The notes: a model not told the origin generated them from the letters alone. A DNA stretch of 64,000 nucleotides from Cytobacillus praedii (GCF_001439605.1 NZ_LMBX01000003.1:294276-358275); one strand, 5' to 3'; positions 8,924-20,000 are shown, counted from the stretch's first letter. Translations and numbers: made by a program.

Positions 8924-8952
8924 TAGACACTATCTTATAAATACGATAGAAT
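8924..8952 (+). promoter_or_regulatory. Probable sigA promoter of lonA
   Basis: TAGACA (8924-8929), a 17-bp spacer and TAGAAT (8947-8952), directly after the repeat array and about 55 bp before the ribosome binding site of lonA. Confidence 0.65.
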
Positions 8953-9014
8953 TGTACAAAGAAATTATTAGTAATTTTATACTTATAAAGATTTACATTT
9001 GGAGGTGCTTTAGT

Positions 9015-11342
9015 TTGGCGAAAAAGAAAGAAATCATCGTCCCCCTCCTGCCGCTTCGGGGTTTGCTTGTTTATCCAACAATGGTCCTTCATTTAGATGT
9101 TGGCCGTGAAAAATCGGTACAGGCACTTGAAAAAGCGATGGTAGATGACCATTTAATTTTCCTAACTACACAAAAAGAAATCTCGATAGATGAACCAGGA
9201 GAAGAAGATTTGTATACAAGAGGCACATTAACACGTGTCAAACAAATGCTTAAACTTCCAAACGGAACGATTCGAGTGTTAGTAGAAGGTCTTCAAAGAG
9301 CAGAAATTATTGAATTTTATGATGAAACAAGTCATTATGCTGTTAGTATTGAAGCGTTTGAAGAGCCAACTACAAAGGATGTAGAAGACCAAGCGTTGAT
9401 GAGAACGATGCTTGAATATTTCGAGCAATACATAAAGGTTTCTAAGAAAATTTCAGCTGAAACGTATTCAGCGGTAGCGGATATTGAAGAGCCAGGAAGA
9501 ATGGCTGATATTATCGCTTCCCACCTTCCTTTAAAATTAAAGGAAAAGCAAGAAATCTTAGAGACAACCAATATAAAAGAACGAATGAATCAAGTCATCG
9601 AAATTATTCACAATGAGAAGGAAGTTCTTAATTTAGAAAAGAAAATTGGTCAGCGTGTTAAAAAGTCAATGGAACGAACGCAAAAGGAATATTACTTGCG
9701 TGAACAAATGAAAGCAATTCAAAAAGAACTAGGTGACAAAGAAGGAAAGACAGGAGAAGTTGCTGCCTTAACGGAAAAAATTGAAAAAGCCGGCATGCCT
9801 GAGCATATTCAACAAATTGCCCTAAAGGAATTGGACAGATATGAAAAGATCCCTTCCAGTTCAGCTGAAAGTGCTGTCATCCGTAATTATATTGAATGGC
9901 TTGTTGCTTTGCCATGGAGTCATGCAACGGAAGATGATTTAAATATTCATAAAGCTGAACGGATATTAAACGAAGATCATTATGGACTTGAAAAGGTGAA
10001 GGAGCGCGTTCTTGAATACTTAGCTGTCCAAAAGCTGACAAATTCGTTGAAAGGACCTATCCTTTGTCTTGCTGGACCGCCCGGGGTTGGGAAGACAAGT
10101 CTAGCTCGTTCAATCGCATCTTCTCTTAATCGGAAGTTTGTCCGAATATCTTTAGGGGGAGTGCGTGATGAATCTGAGATCCGAGGGCATAGAAGAACCT
10201 ATGTGGGAGCAATGCCCGGCCGTATTATTCAAGGCATGAAAAAAGCGGGTACTATAAATCCTGTATTCCTTTTAGATGAAATTGACAAAATGTCGAATGA
10301 TTTTCGCGGCGACCCTTCTTCGGCAATGTTAGAAGTGTTAGATCCGGAACAAAATCATAATTTCAGTGATCATTATATTGAAGAACCCTATGATCTTTCT
10401 AAGGTGATGTTTATTGCAACGGCAAATGATTTAGGAACCATTCCAGGTCCTCTTCGTGACAGAATGGAAATTATTACAATTGCTGGCTATACTGAGCTGG
10501 AAAAGATTCATATTGCGAAAGATCATCTTTTGCCGAAACAAATTAAAGAACATGGCCTTTCTAAATCACAGCTTCAGATAAGAGAAGACGGAATTCAAAA
10601 AATTGTTCGTTATTATACAAGAGAAGCTGGTGTGCGAAGCTTAGAACGCCAACTCGCAACTATATGCAGAAAAACAGCAAAAATCCTAGTTTCTGGTGAG
10701 AAGAAAAAAGTCGTGATAACTGAGAAAAATATAGAAGAGTTTCTTGGGAAAACCAAGTTCCGTTATGGGCAGGCAGAGCTGGAAGACCAAGTTGGAGTAG
10801 CGACTGGGTTAGCCTATACTACGGTTGGCGGTGATACACTGCAAATTGAAGTTTCTCTAGCTCCAGGAAAAGGGAAGCTCGTTTTAACAGGGAAGCTTGG
10901 CGATGTAATGAAAGAATCGGCACAAGCTGCATTTAGCTATGTCCGTTCGAAAGCAAAGGAATTAGGAATAGAAGAAGACTTCCATGAAAAATATGATATT
11001 CATATCCATGTACCTGAGGGAGCGGTTCCAAAAGACGGCCCATCTGCTGGAATTACAATTACAACCGCACTCGTATCTGCACTTTCCGGAAAACCGATAC
11101 GTAAAGAAGTAGGAATGACAGGTGAAATAACATTAAGAGGACGTGTTCTTCCAATTGGCGGTTTGAAGGAAAAATCATTAAGTGCTCATCGAGCAGGGCT
11201 AACAAAGATTATTATTCCAAAGGATAATGAAAAGGATATTGATGATATCCCTGAAAGTGTCAGAGAAGATCTTAATTTTGTCCTTGTTTCTCATGTTGAT
11301 GACGTACTAAAACATGCATTGAATGGCGGTGAACAAGGATGA
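9015..11342 (+). CDS. lonA: ATP-dependent Lon protease LonA
   Basis: Cytoplasmic hexameric Lon protease (775 aa) for quality control and regulated turnover. In order: the N-terminal substrate-binding domain (about 1-205), a coiled coil, the AAA+ module with Walker A GPPGVGKT near residues 356-363, and the protease domain with catalytic Ser677 in KDGPSAG and the Lys about 43 residues later. The start is a TTG at 9015, with GGAGGTG 7 bp upstream; the frame is open further up but without a matching start signal. The stop overlaps the engB start by 4 bp, so the two genes are translationally coupled. Confidence 0.97.
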   Translation: MAKKKEIIVPLLPLRGLLVYPTMVLHLDVGREKSVQALEKAMVDDHLIFLTTQKEISIDEPGEEDLYTRGTLTRVKQMLKLPNGTIRVLVEGLQRAEIIEFYDETSHYAVSIEAFEEPTTKDVEDQALMRTMLEYFEQYIKVSKKISAETYSAVADIEEPGRMADIIASHLPLKLKEKQEILETTNIKERMNQVIEIIHNEKEVLNLEKKIGQRVKKSMERTQKEYYLREQMKAIQKELGDKEGKTGEVAALTEKIEKAGMPEHIQQIALKELDRYEKIPSSSAESAVIRNYIEWLVALPWSHATEDDLNIHKAERILNEDHYGLEKVKERVLEYLAVQKLTNSLKGPILCLAGPPGVGKTSLARSIASSLNRKFVRISLGGVRDESEIRGHRRTYVGAMPGRIIQGMKKAGTINPVFLLDEIDKMSNDFRGDPSSAMLEVLDPEQNHNFSDHYIEEPYDLSKVMFIATANDLGTIPGPLRDRMEIITIAGYTELEKIHIAKDHLLPKQIKEHGLSKSQLQIREDGIQKIVRYYTREAGVRSLERQLATICRKTAKILVSGEKKKVVITEKNIEEFLGKTKFRYGQAELEDQVGVATGLAYTTVGGDTLQIEVSLAPGKGKLVLTGKLGDVMKESAQAAFSYVRSKAKELGIEEDFHEKYDIHIHVPEGAVPKDGPSAGITITTALVSALSGKPIRKEVGMTGEITLRGRVLPIGGLKEKSLSAHRAGLTKIIIPKDNEKDIDDIPESVREDLNFVLVSHVDDVLKHALNGGEQG

Positions 11343-11920
11343 AAGTAAATTCGGCTGAAATCATAATCAGTGCGGTAAAACCAGAACAATATCCTGTTGA
11401 AGATTTACCAGAGTTTGCCTTAGCTGGCAGATCAAATGTTGGGAAGTCTTCATTTATTAATAAAATGCTCAATCGAAAAAATTTAGCAAGAACATCTTCG
11501 AAACCAGGTAAAACACAGACATTAAACTTTTATCTCATTAATGAAATCATGCATTTTGTCGATGTACCTGGATATGGCTATGCGAAAGTCTCCAAGAAGG
11601 AAAGAGAAGCTTGGGGGAAAATGATTGAAACATACTTAAAGGATAGAGAGCAGCTTAAGGCTGTTGTTCAAATTGTTGATCTTCGCCACCCGCCATCAAA
11701 GGATGATGTAATGATGTATAACTTCTTAAAGCATTATGACATTCCGTGCATCATTATCGCAACAAAGGCTGATAAGATTCCAAAATCCAAATGGCAGAAG
11801 CATTTGAAAGTTGCTAAAGAAACATTAGAATTAGACCCAAATGATCATATTATTCTCTTTTCTTCTGAAACAGGACAGGGAAAAGACCAGGCTTGGGCTT
11901 TATTACAAGCATATATGTAA
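11339..11920 (+). CDS. engB: Ribosome biogenesis GTP-binding protein EngB/YsxC
   Basis: Essential TrmE-Era-EngA family GTPase (193 aa) needed for maturation of the 50S subunit. Visible motifs are G1 GRSNVGKS (about 30-37), a G3 region [10 protein letters not shown], and G4 TKADK followed by the family-typical IPKSKW. It overlaps lonA at ATGA, as in B. subtilis (ysxC), and is followed by a strong terminator that closes the lonA-engB operon. Confidence 0.97.
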   Translation: MKVNSAEIIISAVKPEQYPVEDLPEFALAGRSNVGKSSFINKMLNRKNLARTSSKPGKTQTLNFYLINEIMHFVDVPGYGYAKVSKKEREAWGKMIETYLKDREQLKAVVQIVDLRHPPSKDDVMMYNFLKHYDIPCIIIATKADKIPKSKWQKHLKVAKETLELDPNDHIILFSSETGQGKDQAWALLQAYM

Positions 11921-11924
11921 GTAT

Positions 11925-11960
11925 AGAATCCCATTGCAAATTTGCAATGGGATTCTTTTT
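11925..11960 (+). terminator. lonA-engB intrinsic terminator
   Basis: A perfect 13-bp stem (AGAATCCCATTGC with GCAATGGGATTCT), a 6-nt loop and TTTT. Confidence 0.92.
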
Positions 11961-12050
11961 ATTATGCAAAATGCGAATTTTAGTGGATTCAAAAACATAG
12001 AATGGGGTAGGACAAATATTAAGCTAAAACAAAAGGGGGTATTTACACTA

Positions 12051-12833
12051 GTGAAACATTTTTGGAAAGGCGCATTTTTGTTATTGCTTATAGTTGTACT
12101 AGCTGCATGCGGATCAAAAGAGGCATCGAATAAAGGAATGAAACTAGTAGATGATGGCAAGTTTACTTATGCATCTTCAGGTGAGTTTAATCCATTCAGT
12201 GTAACGAATAAAGATGGAACAATGAGTGGGTTCGATATTGAGGTTGGAGAAGCTGTTGCAAAGGAATTAGGACTGGAACCAGTCCAGCATAAATTTAAGT
12301 TTGGCGGCATTGTCGAGGGTGTTAAATCGGGTCGATTTGATGCAGCAGTTGCCAGTCATACAATTACTGATGAAAGATTGGAAGCTGTTAATTTTTCAGT
12401 CCCATATTATTTTTCCGGTCCGCAAATTTATGTTCGTCCTGATAGCTCTGTGGAAACACTTGAAGATTTAAAAGGGCTGGAAGTTGCCGTAGCAAAAGGC
12501 ACTACATACACTGCAGAAGCAGAAAAGGCTACCAATAATATTAAATTCTATGATAGTGATGTCGTAGCACTTGAAGCATTAAGCAAAGGAAAGCATGATG
12601 CGGTTATTACGGACTTTGTCACGGGGAAAGAAGCAATCGGTGCTGGAATGAATATTGTCGGCAAAGAATTGCTTGGCCGCAGTGAACAAGCCATTGCGGT
12701 TGCAAAAGAAAATACAGAGCTTCTTGAAAAAATTAATAAAGCGCTTGAAAAGCTACATGAGAATGGAACTCTAACGGAAATAAGCAAAAAATATATTGGT
12801 GAGGACATTACTGTTGTTCCAGAGCAGAAATAA
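12051..12833 (+). CDS. Amino-acid ABC transporter, substrate-binding lipoprotein
   Basis: Extracytoplasmic solute-binding protein of family 3 (260 aa), anchored as a lipoprotein. The signal peptide ends in the lipobox LAAC near residue 21. The mature part has the two-lobe SBP_bac_3 pattern, including FDIEVGEAVAKELG and GRFDAAVASHTITDER. The start is GTG 12051, with AAAGGGGGT upstream. A permease and an ATPase gene follow, making a complete importer. The ligand cannot be read from sequence; a polar amino acid, possibly cystine or glutamine, is the family expectation. B. subtilis lacks this module at the engB-hemA position. Confidence 0.9.
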   Translation: MKHFWKGAFLLLLIVVLAACGSKEASNKGMKLVDDGKFTYASSGEFNPFSVTNKDGTMSGFDIEVGEAVAKELGLEPVQHKFKFGGIVEGVKSGRFDAAVASHTITDERLEAVNFSVPYYFSGPQIYVRPDSSVETLEDLKGLEVAVAKGTTYTAEAEKATNNIKFYDSDVVALEALSKGKHDAVITDFVTGKEAIGAGMNIVGKELLGRSEQAIAVAKENTELLEKINKALEKLHENGTLTEISKKYIGEDITVVPEQK

Positions 12834-12841
12834 ACATACCG

Positions 12842-12874
12842 GGCGAATGTAGCAGAAATTACATTCGTCTTTTT
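12842..12874 (+). terminator. Hairpin with T-run between binding-protein and permease genes
   Basis: GGCGAATGTA pairs with TACATTCGTC (10 bp, one G-U), followed by TTTTTT. Lying inside the operon, it probably acts as a partial terminator that keeps the binding protein in excess over the membrane parts. Confidence 0.75.
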
Positions 12875-12908
12875 TCATAAACATAACATGTATTAAAGGA
12901 GGAAACCT

Positions 12909-13556
12909 GTGGACTTATTAACAAAGTTTATCGACACATATCCAGTCTTTTTAAAAGGAATGCTTCTCACATTTGAAATAACAATTGTTTCTATTTTTAT
13001 TGCCATTTTTATAGGTTTATTTTTTGCCTTTTTAAAAATATCCAATATAAAAATACTGGAATGGATTGCTGATCTATACATCTTCTTAGTTCGTGGGACA
13101 CCGCTAGTTGTCCAGATTTTTATCTTCTACTTTGGTTTAACCGCTTTTAATATTTCTGATTTTCTGGCTGTTGTTCTAGGACTAGCCTTTCATAATGGGG
13201 CCTATATTGCAGAGATTTTCCGAGGGGCTATTCAGTCGATAGATCATGGTCAAATGGAAGCAGGCCGTTCACTTGGAATGACAATAGGCTTAACAATGAG
13301 AAGAATTATTTTGCCGCAAGCTAGCCGCAGAGCACTTCCGCCGCTTGGAAATCAATTCATTATTGCCTTAAAAGACTCCTCGCTCGCCTCGTTTATTGGC
13401 ATGTATGAGCTCTTTAATGTAGCAACCACACACGGTTCACTTAAATATGACTATATGAGCTACTTGCTTATTGTTGCTGTTTATTATCTCATTCTCGTTC
13501 TATTCTTCTCTATTATCGTAAGAATGATTGAGAAAAAAATGTCTAGCAGTGATTAA
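12909..13556 (+). CDS. Amino-acid ABC transporter, permease
   Basis: Membrane component (215 aa) of a HisMQ/GlnP type importer. About five membrane segments are visible, beginning with one at residues 18-40. The cytoplasmic EAA loop that contacts the ATPase is present near residues 112-131 ([20 protein letters not shown]). The start is GTG 12909, with AAAGGAGG 6 bp upstream. The ATPase gene follows after 10 bp. One permease gene is enough for a homodimer in this family. Confidence 0.93.
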   Translation: MDLLTKFIDTYPVFLKGMLLTFEITIVSIFIAIFIGLFFAFLKISNIKILEWIADLYIFLVRGTPLVVQIFIFYFGLTAFNISDFLAVVLGLAFHNGAYIAEIFRGAIQSIDHGQMEAGRSLGMTIGLTMRRIILPQASRRALPPLGNQFIIALKDSSLASFIGMYELFNVATTHGSLKYDYMSYLLIVAVYYLILVLFFSIIVRMIEKKMSSSD

Positions 13557-13566
13557 AGGAGGAAAG

Positions 13567-14310
13567 ATGAGTATGAACAATGGCATTATGATTAATGTAG
13601 AGAAGCTGAATAAAACCTTTGGTGATTTACATGTTTTAAAGGATATTGATATGACAGTTAAGCAAAGTGAAGTGGTTTGTTTAATTGGTGCGAGCGGTTC
13701 TGGAAAGAGTACACTTCTTCGCTGCATCAATTTTTTAGAACTAAAAGATAGCGGTCTTGTAATGATTGGCGGAGAAAAAATTGAGAAAGAAACCCATGAT
13801 CTTAATGAAGTAAGAGCAAAAGTTGGGATGGTATTTCAGCATTTTAATTTATTTCCGCATAAAACGGTATTAGAAAACGTAATGGAGGCGCCTATTTACG
13901 TTAAAAAGTGTCCAAAAGAAGAAGCGAAGATGGAAGCAAGAGCATTATTGAAAAAAGTAGGTCTCTCTGATAAAGAGGATGTATATCCGTCAAAACTTTC
14001 CGGTGGGCAAAAGCAGCGAGTTGCAATAGCAAGGGCACTTGCAATGAAGCCGGAAATAATGCTATTTGATGAACCAACTTCTGCGCTTGATCCTGAATTA
14101 GTAGGAGAGGTGTTAGCAACAATGAAGGAACTGGCTGAGGAGGGAATGACAATGGTTGTCGTTACTCATGAAATGGGCTTTGCGAGAGAAGTGGCAGACT
14201 GGGCAGTGTATATGCATGAGGGTAGAATTGTTGAAGTTGGACACCCGGAACAATTATTCTCGAATCCAAAAGAAGAAAGAACGAAGAACTTTTTAGATTC
14301 AGTACTGTAA
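13567..14310 (+). CDS. Amino-acid ABC transporter, ATP-binding protein
   Basis: ATPase (247 aa) of the polar amino-acid uptake family (GlnQ/HisP-like). It has Walker [10 protein letters not shown] near residues 38-46, a Q-loop in MVFQHFNLF, the signature LSGGQKQR, Walker [14 protein letters not shown], and the switch His in VTHEM. ATG 13567 has AAAGGAGG 5 bp upstream. It ends the transporter operon at a bidirectional terminator shared with the convergent membrane-protein gene. Confidence 0.95.
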   Translation: MSMNNGIMINVEKLNKTFGDLHVLKDIDMTVKQSEVVCLIGASGSGKSTLLRCINFLELKDSGLVMIGGEKIEKETHDLNEVRAKVGMVFQHFNLFPHKTVLENVMEAPIYVKKCPKEEAKMEARALLKKVGLSDKEDVYPSKLSGGQKQRVAIARALAMKPEIMLFDEPTSALDPELVGEVLATMKELAEEGMTMVVVTHEMGFAREVADWAVYMHEGRIVEVGHPEQLFSNPKEERTKNFLDSVL

Positions 14311-14317
14311 TCAAAAA

Positions 14318-14350
14318 AGACAGGGAAAACTATATATCCCTGTCTCTTTT
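14318..14350. terminator. Bidirectional terminator between the ABC operon and the membrane-protein gene
   Basis: A 9-bp stem (AGACAGGGA with TCCCTGTCT). CTTTT follows on the plus strand and a TTTTTT run follows on the minus strand, so it can serve both convergent genes. Confidence 0.8.
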
Positions 14351-14836
14351 CTATTTTTTCTTAATAAAGAGGAAATAGCCGCCAATTAGAATGAGGATGA
14401 CAGGCCAAAATTTCCAAACATTAGATACTCCATTTTCTAATAGACCGAACCAGACAATTACACGATCATAGAAAAGAAGCAAAATCGATAATAATAAGAA
14501 GAGAAGCCCTTGAAATAAACCTGACCCAGTCTTTTGATGCTGCAGAAGCAATCCAAGAGCTAGAATTAAAATAAATATACCAATATGATCTGGCCATATT
14601 TCCAGCCGATTGACTATATGAAAATGCAGACCAAATCCAGTAAGAATAACCCCAGGCAGGATGGCGTGGTATTCTTTCGCTCCGTAGCCTTGAAATAAAA
14701 AAGCGACGCCAATAATGATTAGTAAGGTAGGCCATGTGAAATAAGGCTGCAAAACAGGTATATTGGATTGCTCAAGATAAAAGTAGGCTCCAAAGCCAAT
14801 TAGGATAATTCCAATAAAAAAACGTTGATTTTTCAT
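14351..14836 (-). CDS. Small integral membrane protein, LiaF/LiaI-like membrane domain
   Basis: A 161-aa protein with about five to six hydrophobic segments and almost no soluble part. It begins MKNQRFFIGIILIGFGAYFY and ends in a short KKK tail. The spacing of Gly-rich helices resembles the membrane region of LiaI/LiaF-type proteins. It lies between engB and hemA, where B. subtilis has ysxD, a membrane protein of similar length, so it may be the ortholog. GGAAGGGTG precedes the ATG. The function is unknown; LiaF relatives act in cell-envelope stress signalling, but no kinase gene is nearby. Confidence 0.75.
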   Translation of the reverse strand: MKNQRFFIGIILIGFGAYFYLEQSNIPVLQPYFTWPTLLIIIGVAFLFQGYGAKEYHAILPGVILTGFGLHFHIVNRLEIWPDHIGIFILILALGLLLQHQKTGSGLFQGLLFLLLSILLLFYDRVIVWFGLLENGVSNVWKFWPVILILIGGYFLFIKKK

Positions 14837-15006
14837 CGTTACACCCTTCCAATAAGGTTCACTTGAATCTGCTATGTTTTTTTGTTACTGTACATATGGG
14901 AGGATTTTGTCGAATGATAGAAAGTGGATAGAGTATTGGATTCTTTCCATCATGCTATATTACTTTATTTTACCATATGAATTCACTATCTGTTCACATT
15001 TTACCA

Positions 15007-15042
15007 TTGGATAAAGGGGTAGAAATGTTACAATTATAGTAG
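15007..15042 (+). promoter_or_regulatory. hemA promoter with overlapping PerR-like box
   Basis: TTGGAT (15007-15012), a 16-bp spacer and TACAAT (15029-15034), with an extended TG at 15026-15027. The stretch 15028-15042 (TTACAATTATAGTAG) matches the PerR box TTATAATNATTATAA at 10 of 14 fixed positions and covers the -10. The B. subtilis hem operon is a known PerR target, so the site is plausible. Confidence 0.55.
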
Positions 15043-15080
15043 TATTTTTGTGCAATTTAATTGGGGGGGTCAATTGAAAC

Positions 15081-16427
15081 ATGCATATTTTAGTTGTCGG
15101 TATAAATTATAAAACAGCCCCTGTCGAAATTCGTGAGCGTTTGACATTTAACCCGTCTCAGCTTGCAGATGCTATGAATACACTAAAGAATAAGAAGAGC
15201 ATCTTAGAGAACGTGATATTGTCAACATGTAATCGGACTGAGATCTATGCAGTTGTTGATCAGCTTCATACAGGCCGATATTATATTAAAGAATTTTTGT
15301 CAGAGTGGTTTCAAATAGAGAAAGAAGAATTTTCACCATATTTGTTTATATATGAGCAAGATGGCGCTATGGAGCATTTATTTAGTGTGTCTTGCGGGTT
15401 AAACTCCATGATTCTTGGAGAAACCCAAATTTTAGGGCAGGTTCGTACCAGCTTCTTGCAAGCACAGGAAGAGAATACGACAGGAACCGTGTTCAATCAT
15501 CTGTTTAAGCAAGCTATTACGCTTGCAAAACGGGCCCATTCAGAAACAGAAATTGGTGCAAATGCAGTGTCTGTAAGCTATGCAGCAGTTGAATTAGCGA
15601 AGAAAATTTTCGGATCCTTAGAGAATAAGCATGTCCTTATTTTAGGTGCGGGGAAAATGGGTGAGCTTGCCATTCAAAACCTTCATGCCAACGGTGCAAG
15701 TAAGGTAACGGTTATTAATCGTACGTTTGAAAAGGCACAGGACCTAGCGAACCGTTATGAAGGACAAGCAAAAACATTGAAAGAGCTTCAATGTGCACTA
15801 CTCGAAGCTGATATTCTCATTAGCTCAACTGGAGCAAAAGAATTTGTCATTACAAAATGTATGATGCTTCAAGTTGAAAAACTGCGAAAAGGCAAACCAT
15901 TATTCATGGTCGATATTGCTGTACCGCGTGATTTAGATCCGCTTCTTGCCGAATTGGATAGTGTGTTCCTTTATGATATTGATGATCTTGAGGGAATTGT
16001 TGAAGCAAATCTCCAAGAACGCAAAAAAGAAGCAGAAAAGATTCAGCTCATGATAGAAGGAGAAATTGTTGAATTCAAACAATGGCTGAATTTGCTTGGA
16101 GTGGTTCCCGTGATTTCTGCTTTGCGTGAAAAAGCGCTAGCGATTCAAGCAGAAACAATGACAAGCATTGAAAGAAAGATGCCGAATTTAAGTGATCGGG
16201 ATAAAAAGGTATTAAATAAACATACGAAGAGCATTATTAATCAATTATTGAAGGATCCGATTTTACAGGCTAAAGAAATGGCTGGCCAAAAAGATGCAGA
16301 CAAGGCATTGGATCTTTTCGTGAAAATTTTTAATATAGGAGAACTTGTTAATGAGCAGCAGGAAGTGCGTGTAGCTGAACTGAGGCACACGGCTGTTCAA
16401 TCGCCACAGGCTTCCTTTCAATCATAA
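15081..16427 (+). CDS. hemA: Glutamyl-tRNA reductase
   Basis: First enzyme of C5-pathway tetrapyrrole synthesis (448 aa): it reduces glutamyl-tRNA(Glu) to glutamate-1-semialdehyde with NADPH. The nucleophile Cys50 sits in STCNRTE. The glutamate-recognition motif [10 protein letters not shown] is at about 113-122, and an NADPH-binding Gly motif (GAGKMGELA) follows near 190. The C-terminal dimerisation helix is present. The ribosome binding site is a strong GGGGGGGTC. It is the first gene of the hemAXCDBL operon, and the semialdehyde passes to HemL, the last gene. Confidence 0.97.
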   Translation: MHILVVGINYKTAPVEIRERLTFNPSQLADAMNTLKNKKSILENVILSTCNRTEIYAVVDQLHTGRYYIKEFLSEWFQIEKEEFSPYLFIYEQDGAMEHLFSVSCGLNSMILGETQILGQVRTSFLQAQEENTTGTVFNHLFKQAITLAKRAHSETEIGANAVSVSYAAVELAKKIFGSLENKHVLILGAGKMGELAIQNLHANGASKVTVINRTFEKAQDLANRYEGQAKTLKELQCALLEADILISSTGAKEFVITKCMMLQVEKLRKGKPLFMVDIAVPRDLDPLLAELDSVFLYDIDDLEGIVEANLQERKKEAEKIQLMIEGEIVEFKQWLNLLGVVPVISALREKALAIQAETMTSIERKMPNLSDRDKKVLNKHTKSIINQLLKDPILQAKEMAGQKDADKALDLFVKIFNIGELVNEQQEVRVAELRHTAVQSPQASFQS

Positions 16428-16441
16428 AAGGAGTACTGTCC

Positions 16442-17275
16442 ATGCTTGATATTTATATGACGCGGCTGCATGAGTTTACAGTCGTTCTTTATGCCTTATG
16501 TGTCTTATTATATTTTGTTGATTTTCTGACGTCTAACCGGAAGGCAAACCGAATTGCCTTCTGGTTACTTGCATTTGTATGGGGTTTACAAACTTTATTT
16601 CTGCTTTTGTATATGTTAAAAACAGGAAGATTCCCTGTTTTAACGATTTTTGAAGGGCTTTATTTCTATGCTTGGGTACTGATTACTTTATCTTTAGTCA
16701 TTAATCGTTTACTACGAGTAGATTTTATCGTTTTCTTTACAAATGTTCTTGGGTTTATGATTATGGCAATCCATACATTTGCACCTATTCAATATGAATC
16801 CCATGTCATGGCACAGCAGCTGATTTCAGAATTGCTGCTTATTCATATTACTGTAGCCATTCTTTCTTATGGGGCCTTTTCGCTCTCTTTTGTGTTTTCA
16901 GTGCTATATTTAATTCAGTATGACCTTTTAAAAAGAAAAAAATGGGGAACCCGTCTGAAACGGCTGGCTGATCTATCAAAGCTTGATAAAATGTCTTTCG
17001 TCTTAAATCTGATTGGGGTTCCGATGCTGATTATAAGCCTTATTCTTGGCACAACTTGGGCGTACATAAAGGTACCTGATATGATTTGGTACGATCCTAA
17101 GGTGATCGGCTCATTCATCGTACTCGCAATTTACAGTATTTATTTGTATTTAAAGGTTGGCAAAGGTCTGACGGGAAACAAGCTTGCTTTATGGAATCTT
17201 GCATCCTTTCTCGTTGTTCTAATTAATTTCTTCTTATTTGGCAAACTTTCATCTTTCCATTTCTGGTATTCATAA
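16442..17275 (+). CDS. hemX: HemX, membrane protein that lowers HemA level (CcsA-like)
   Basis: Integral membrane protein (277 aa) with about eight hydrophobic segments, of the cytochrome c assembly (CcsA/ResC-like) superfamily. In B. subtilis HemX lowers the amount of HemA. It lies 14 bp after hemA, with AAAAGGAGT as ribosome binding site, and 24 bp before hemC. The family-typical tryptophan-rich segment (GTTWAYIKVPDMIWYDPK) is near residues 203-220. Confidence 0.92.
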   Translation: MLDIYMTRLHEFTVVLYALCVLLYFVDFLTSNRKANRIAFWLLAFVWGLQTLFLLLYMLKTGRFPVLTIFEGLYFYAWVLITLSLVINRLLRVDFIVFFTNVLGFMIMAIHTFAPIQYESHVMAQQLISELLLIHITVAILSYGAFSLSFVFSVLYLIQYDLLKRKKWGTRLKRLADLSKLDKMSFVLNLIGVPMLIISLILGTTWAYIKVPDMIWYDPKVIGSFIVLAIYSIYLYLKVGKGLTGNKLALWNLASFLVVLINFFLFGKLSSFHFWYS

Positions 17276-17299
17276 TCGCTTTAAATTTAGGAGGCAATC

Positions 17300-18235
17300 A
17301 TGAGAAAAATTATCGTTGGTTCGCGCAGAAGTAAACTTGCATTAACACAGACTAATTGGGTTATTAAACAGTTAAAGGCACTGGATCCCTCTTTTGAATT
17401 CGAAGTAAAGGAAATCGTAACAAAAGGTGATCGCATTCTTGATGTAACGCTATCAAAAGTTGGCGGAAAGGGCCTTTTTGTGAAAGAGATTGAGCAGGCT
17501 ATGCTGGATAAGGAGATTGATATGGCTGTACATAGCATGAAGGATATGCCTGCTATACTTCCAGACGGTCTCGTTATTGGCTGTATACCTGCAAGAGAAG
17601 ATCATCGAGATGCGCTGATTTCAAAAAATCATATTCGATTTGATGACCTTAAACCTGGCGCTATTGTCGGTACAAGCAGCTTAAGAAGAGCAGCCCAGCT
17701 GTTGGCTCGCCGTCCGGACATCGAGATTAAATGGATTCGCGGAAATATCGATACAAGACTGGAAAAGTTAGAAACTGAAGACTATGATGCGATTATTTTA
17801 GCTGCTGCTGGTCTTTCAAGATTAGGCTGGGCATCAGATGTAGTAACAGAGTTTCTAGATCCAGATATTTGCCTTCCTGCTATCGGACAAGGTGCATTAT
17901 CTATTGAATGCCGTGGGGATGATGAAGAACTGCTTGAATTATTAAAGAAATTTACATGTAATCAGACAGATTCGACAGTTAGAGCGGAACGAGCTTTCCT
18001 TCATAAAATGGAAGGCGGCTGTCAGGTGCCGATTGCAGGATTCGCAGAACTTAGCGACAAAGGAGAAATCGTATTAACTGCACTTGTCGGTTCTCCAGAT
18101 GGAAAAATTATTTATAAAGAACAGATCACTGGTACAAATCCAGAAGAGGTGGGAATTGCCGCCGCTAATAGCTTAATTAAACTTGGAGGAAAAGAATTGA
18201 TTGATCAGGTTAAAGTGGAGATGGAAGGAAAATGA
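17300..18235 (+). CDS. hemC: Porphobilinogen deaminase (hydroxymethylbilane synthase)
   Basis: Joins four porphobilinogens into hydroxymethylbilane (311 aa, normal length). The dipyrromethane-binding Cys lies in EGGCQVP near residue 240. Phosphate-binding Arg motifs ([11 protein letters not shown], about 127-137; IRGNIDTRL, about 149-157) are clear. The start has GGAGGCAATC. It overlaps hemD at ATGA, so the two are translationally coupled. Confidence 0.97.
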   Translation: MRKIIVGSRRSKLALTQTNWVIKQLKALDPSFEFEVKEIVTKGDRILDVTLSKVGGKGLFVKEIEQAMLDKEIDMAVHSMKDMPAILPDGLVIGCIPAREDHRDALISKNHIRFDDLKPGAIVGTSSLRRAAQLLARRPDIEIKWIRGNIDTRLEKLETEDYDAIILAAAGLSRLGWASDVVTEFLDPDICLPAIGQGALSIECRGDDEELLELLKKFTCNQTDSTVRAERAFLHKMEGGCQVPIAGFAELSDKGEIVLTALVGSPDGKIIYKEQITGTNPEEVGIAAANSLIKLGGKELIDQVKVEMEGK

Positions 18236-19005
18236 CCCCCTCCACCCTTCCTTTGCAAGGAAAAAATATTCTTGTTCCAAGAAGTAAAGGGCAGGCACAA
18301 TCCTTTTCGGATTTAGTGAAGCAATATGGAGGAAATCCTGTTGAAATCCCTCTGCTCGCCTTTAGACCTGCTAGTACTCCAGAAATATATGCAATCATCA
18401 ATCAGCTACATACGTATGATTGGCTTATTTTTACGAGCAGTATTACTGTTGAAACGTTTCTTTCCTTCCTTCATCCATCTGATCGAAAGCATTTGCCGAA
18501 AATTGCTGCCATTGGAAAGAAGACAGAAAGCTTTTTATTGGATAAAGGGCTTCAAGTGGACTTTACGCCAGAGGAATTTGTTGCTGAAGGATTTGTTGAA
18601 GAATTTAAGCCAAGCGTGAAAAAGGGAATGAAAGTACTTATTCCGAAGGGGAATTTAGCTCGTAATTATATTGCTGATCATTTAACTAATTATGGTGCTT
18701 TTGTTGATGAAGCAATCATATACGAAACATATTTTCCTGAGGAAAGCAGAGAACTAATTAAAGACAAGCTGACCCATGGCCAATTAGATATTTTAACCTT
18801 TACAAGTCCATCGACGATTGACCATTTAATGGCTGTTGTGAAAGAAAATAATCTTAACGAGAAGGTTGAAGCATGTGTCATAGGCTGTATCGGTCCAGTT
18901 ACGAAAGAAAGAATTGAGTCATATGGGCTTAAGGTTCATATTGCACCTGATGTATACACTGTCCACCACATGATAAAAAGTACAATTGACTATTTAAAAA
19001 AATGA
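18232..19005 (+). CDS. hemD: Uroporphyrinogen-III synthase
   Basis: Closes hydroxymethylbilane with inversion of ring D (257 aa). This is a poorly conserved family; support comes from the two-lobe pattern, TSSITVE near residues 64-70, [10 protein letters not shown] near 189-198, and its place between hemC and hemB. It starts inside the hemC stop codon and ends 17 bp before hemB. Confidence 0.93.
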   Translation: MTPSTLPLQGKNILVPRSKGQAQSFSDLVKQYGGNPVEIPLLAFRPASTPEIYAIINQLHTYDWLIFTSSITVETFLSFLHPSDRKHLPKIAAIGKKTESFLLDKGLQVDFTPEEFVAEGFVEEFKPSVKKGMKVLIPKGNLARNYIADHLTNYGAFVDEAIIYETYFPEESRELIKDKLTHGQLDILTFTSPSTIDHLMAVVKENNLNEKVEACVIGCIGPVTKERIESYGLKVHIAPDVYTVHHMIKSTIDYLKK

Positions 19006-19022
19006 ATATTGGAGGCATTCTA

Positions 19023-20000
19023 ATGGATTTACAATTCACCCGTCATAGACGTTTACGCCAAAATGCAAATATGCGTGCACTTGTACGTGAAAATCATTTA
19101 TCAATAGATGATTTCATTTATCCTCTTTTCGTAGCAGAGGGAAAGGATATTAAGAAAGAAATTACATCAATGCCTGGCGTTTATAATTTATCATTAGATC
19201 ATCTTGAAGAGGAGATGAATGAGGTTGTCGCTTTAGGCATTAAATCGGTTCTCTTATTCGGTATTCCTTTAGAGAAGGATGAATGTGGCGGACAAGCCTA
19301 CCATGATCATGGGATTGTCCAAGAAGCAACTCGCTTAATTAAAGCGAAGTTTCCTGAGGTGATCGTTATTGCTGACACATGTCTTTGTGAATACACTAGC
19401 CATGGCCACTGCGGTTTAATTGAAGGAGACCAAGTATTAAATGATGCCTCACTTGAATTGCTCGTTCAAACTGCTGTAAGCCAAGCAAAAGCAGGGGCGG
19501 ATATTATTGCACCCTCTAATATGATGGACGGTTTTGTTGTAGCTATTCGTGCAGGGTTAGATGAAGCGGGTTTTGAAAATGTGCCAATTATGTCTTATGC
19601 GGTGAAGTATGCATCTGCTTTCTATGGCCCTTTCCGTGACGCGGCTGATAGCACCCCGCAATTTGGTGATCGAAAAGCCTATCAAATGGATCCTGCAAAC
19701 CGGATGGAAGCATTGCGTGAGGCGGAGTCTGATTTAATGGAAGGCGCCGATTTCCTAATTGTGAAACCTGGTTTGCCATATCTTGATATTGTTCGTGATG
19801 TGAAAAATAATTTCAATCTTCCACTCGTTATATATAATGTGAGCGGGGAATATTCCATGGTTAAAGCAGCAGCTCAAAACGGCTGGATTGATGAAAAAAG
19901 AATCGTCATGGAAATGCTTACTGGGATGAAACGCGCTGGCTGCGACCTAATCATTACATACCATGCAAAAGATGCAGCTAGATGGCTGAAAGAACAATAA
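19023..20000 (+). CDS. hemB: Delta-aminolevulinic acid dehydratase (porphobilinogen synthase)
   Basis: Condenses two aminolevulinates to porphobilinogen (325 aa). A cysteine-rich zinc-binding segment ([12 protein letters not shown]) is near residues 120-131. The Schiff-base lysines are in the MSYAVKYAS region (about 195-203) and in the FLIVKPG region near 250. ATG 19023 is preceded by TTGGAGG 7 bp upstream. An in-frame ATG at 19002 lies before that ribosome binding site and overlaps the hemD stop, so it is less likely. Confidence 0.97.
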   Translation: MDLQFTRHRRLRQNANMRALVRENHLSIDDFIYPLFVAEGKDIKKEITSMPGVYNLSLDHLEEEMNEVVALGIKSVLLFGIPLEKDECGGQAYHDHGIVQEATRLIKAKFPEVIVIADTCLCEYTSHGHCGLIEGDQVLNDASLELLVQTAVSQAKAGADIIAPSNMMDGFVVAIRAGLDEAGFENVPIMSYAVKYASAFYGPFRDAADSTPQFGDRKAYQMDPANRMEALREAESDLMEGADFLIVKPGLPYLDIVRDVKNNFNLPLVIYNVSGEYSMVKAAAQNGWIDEKRIVMEMLTGMKRAGCDLIITYHAKDAARWLKEQ

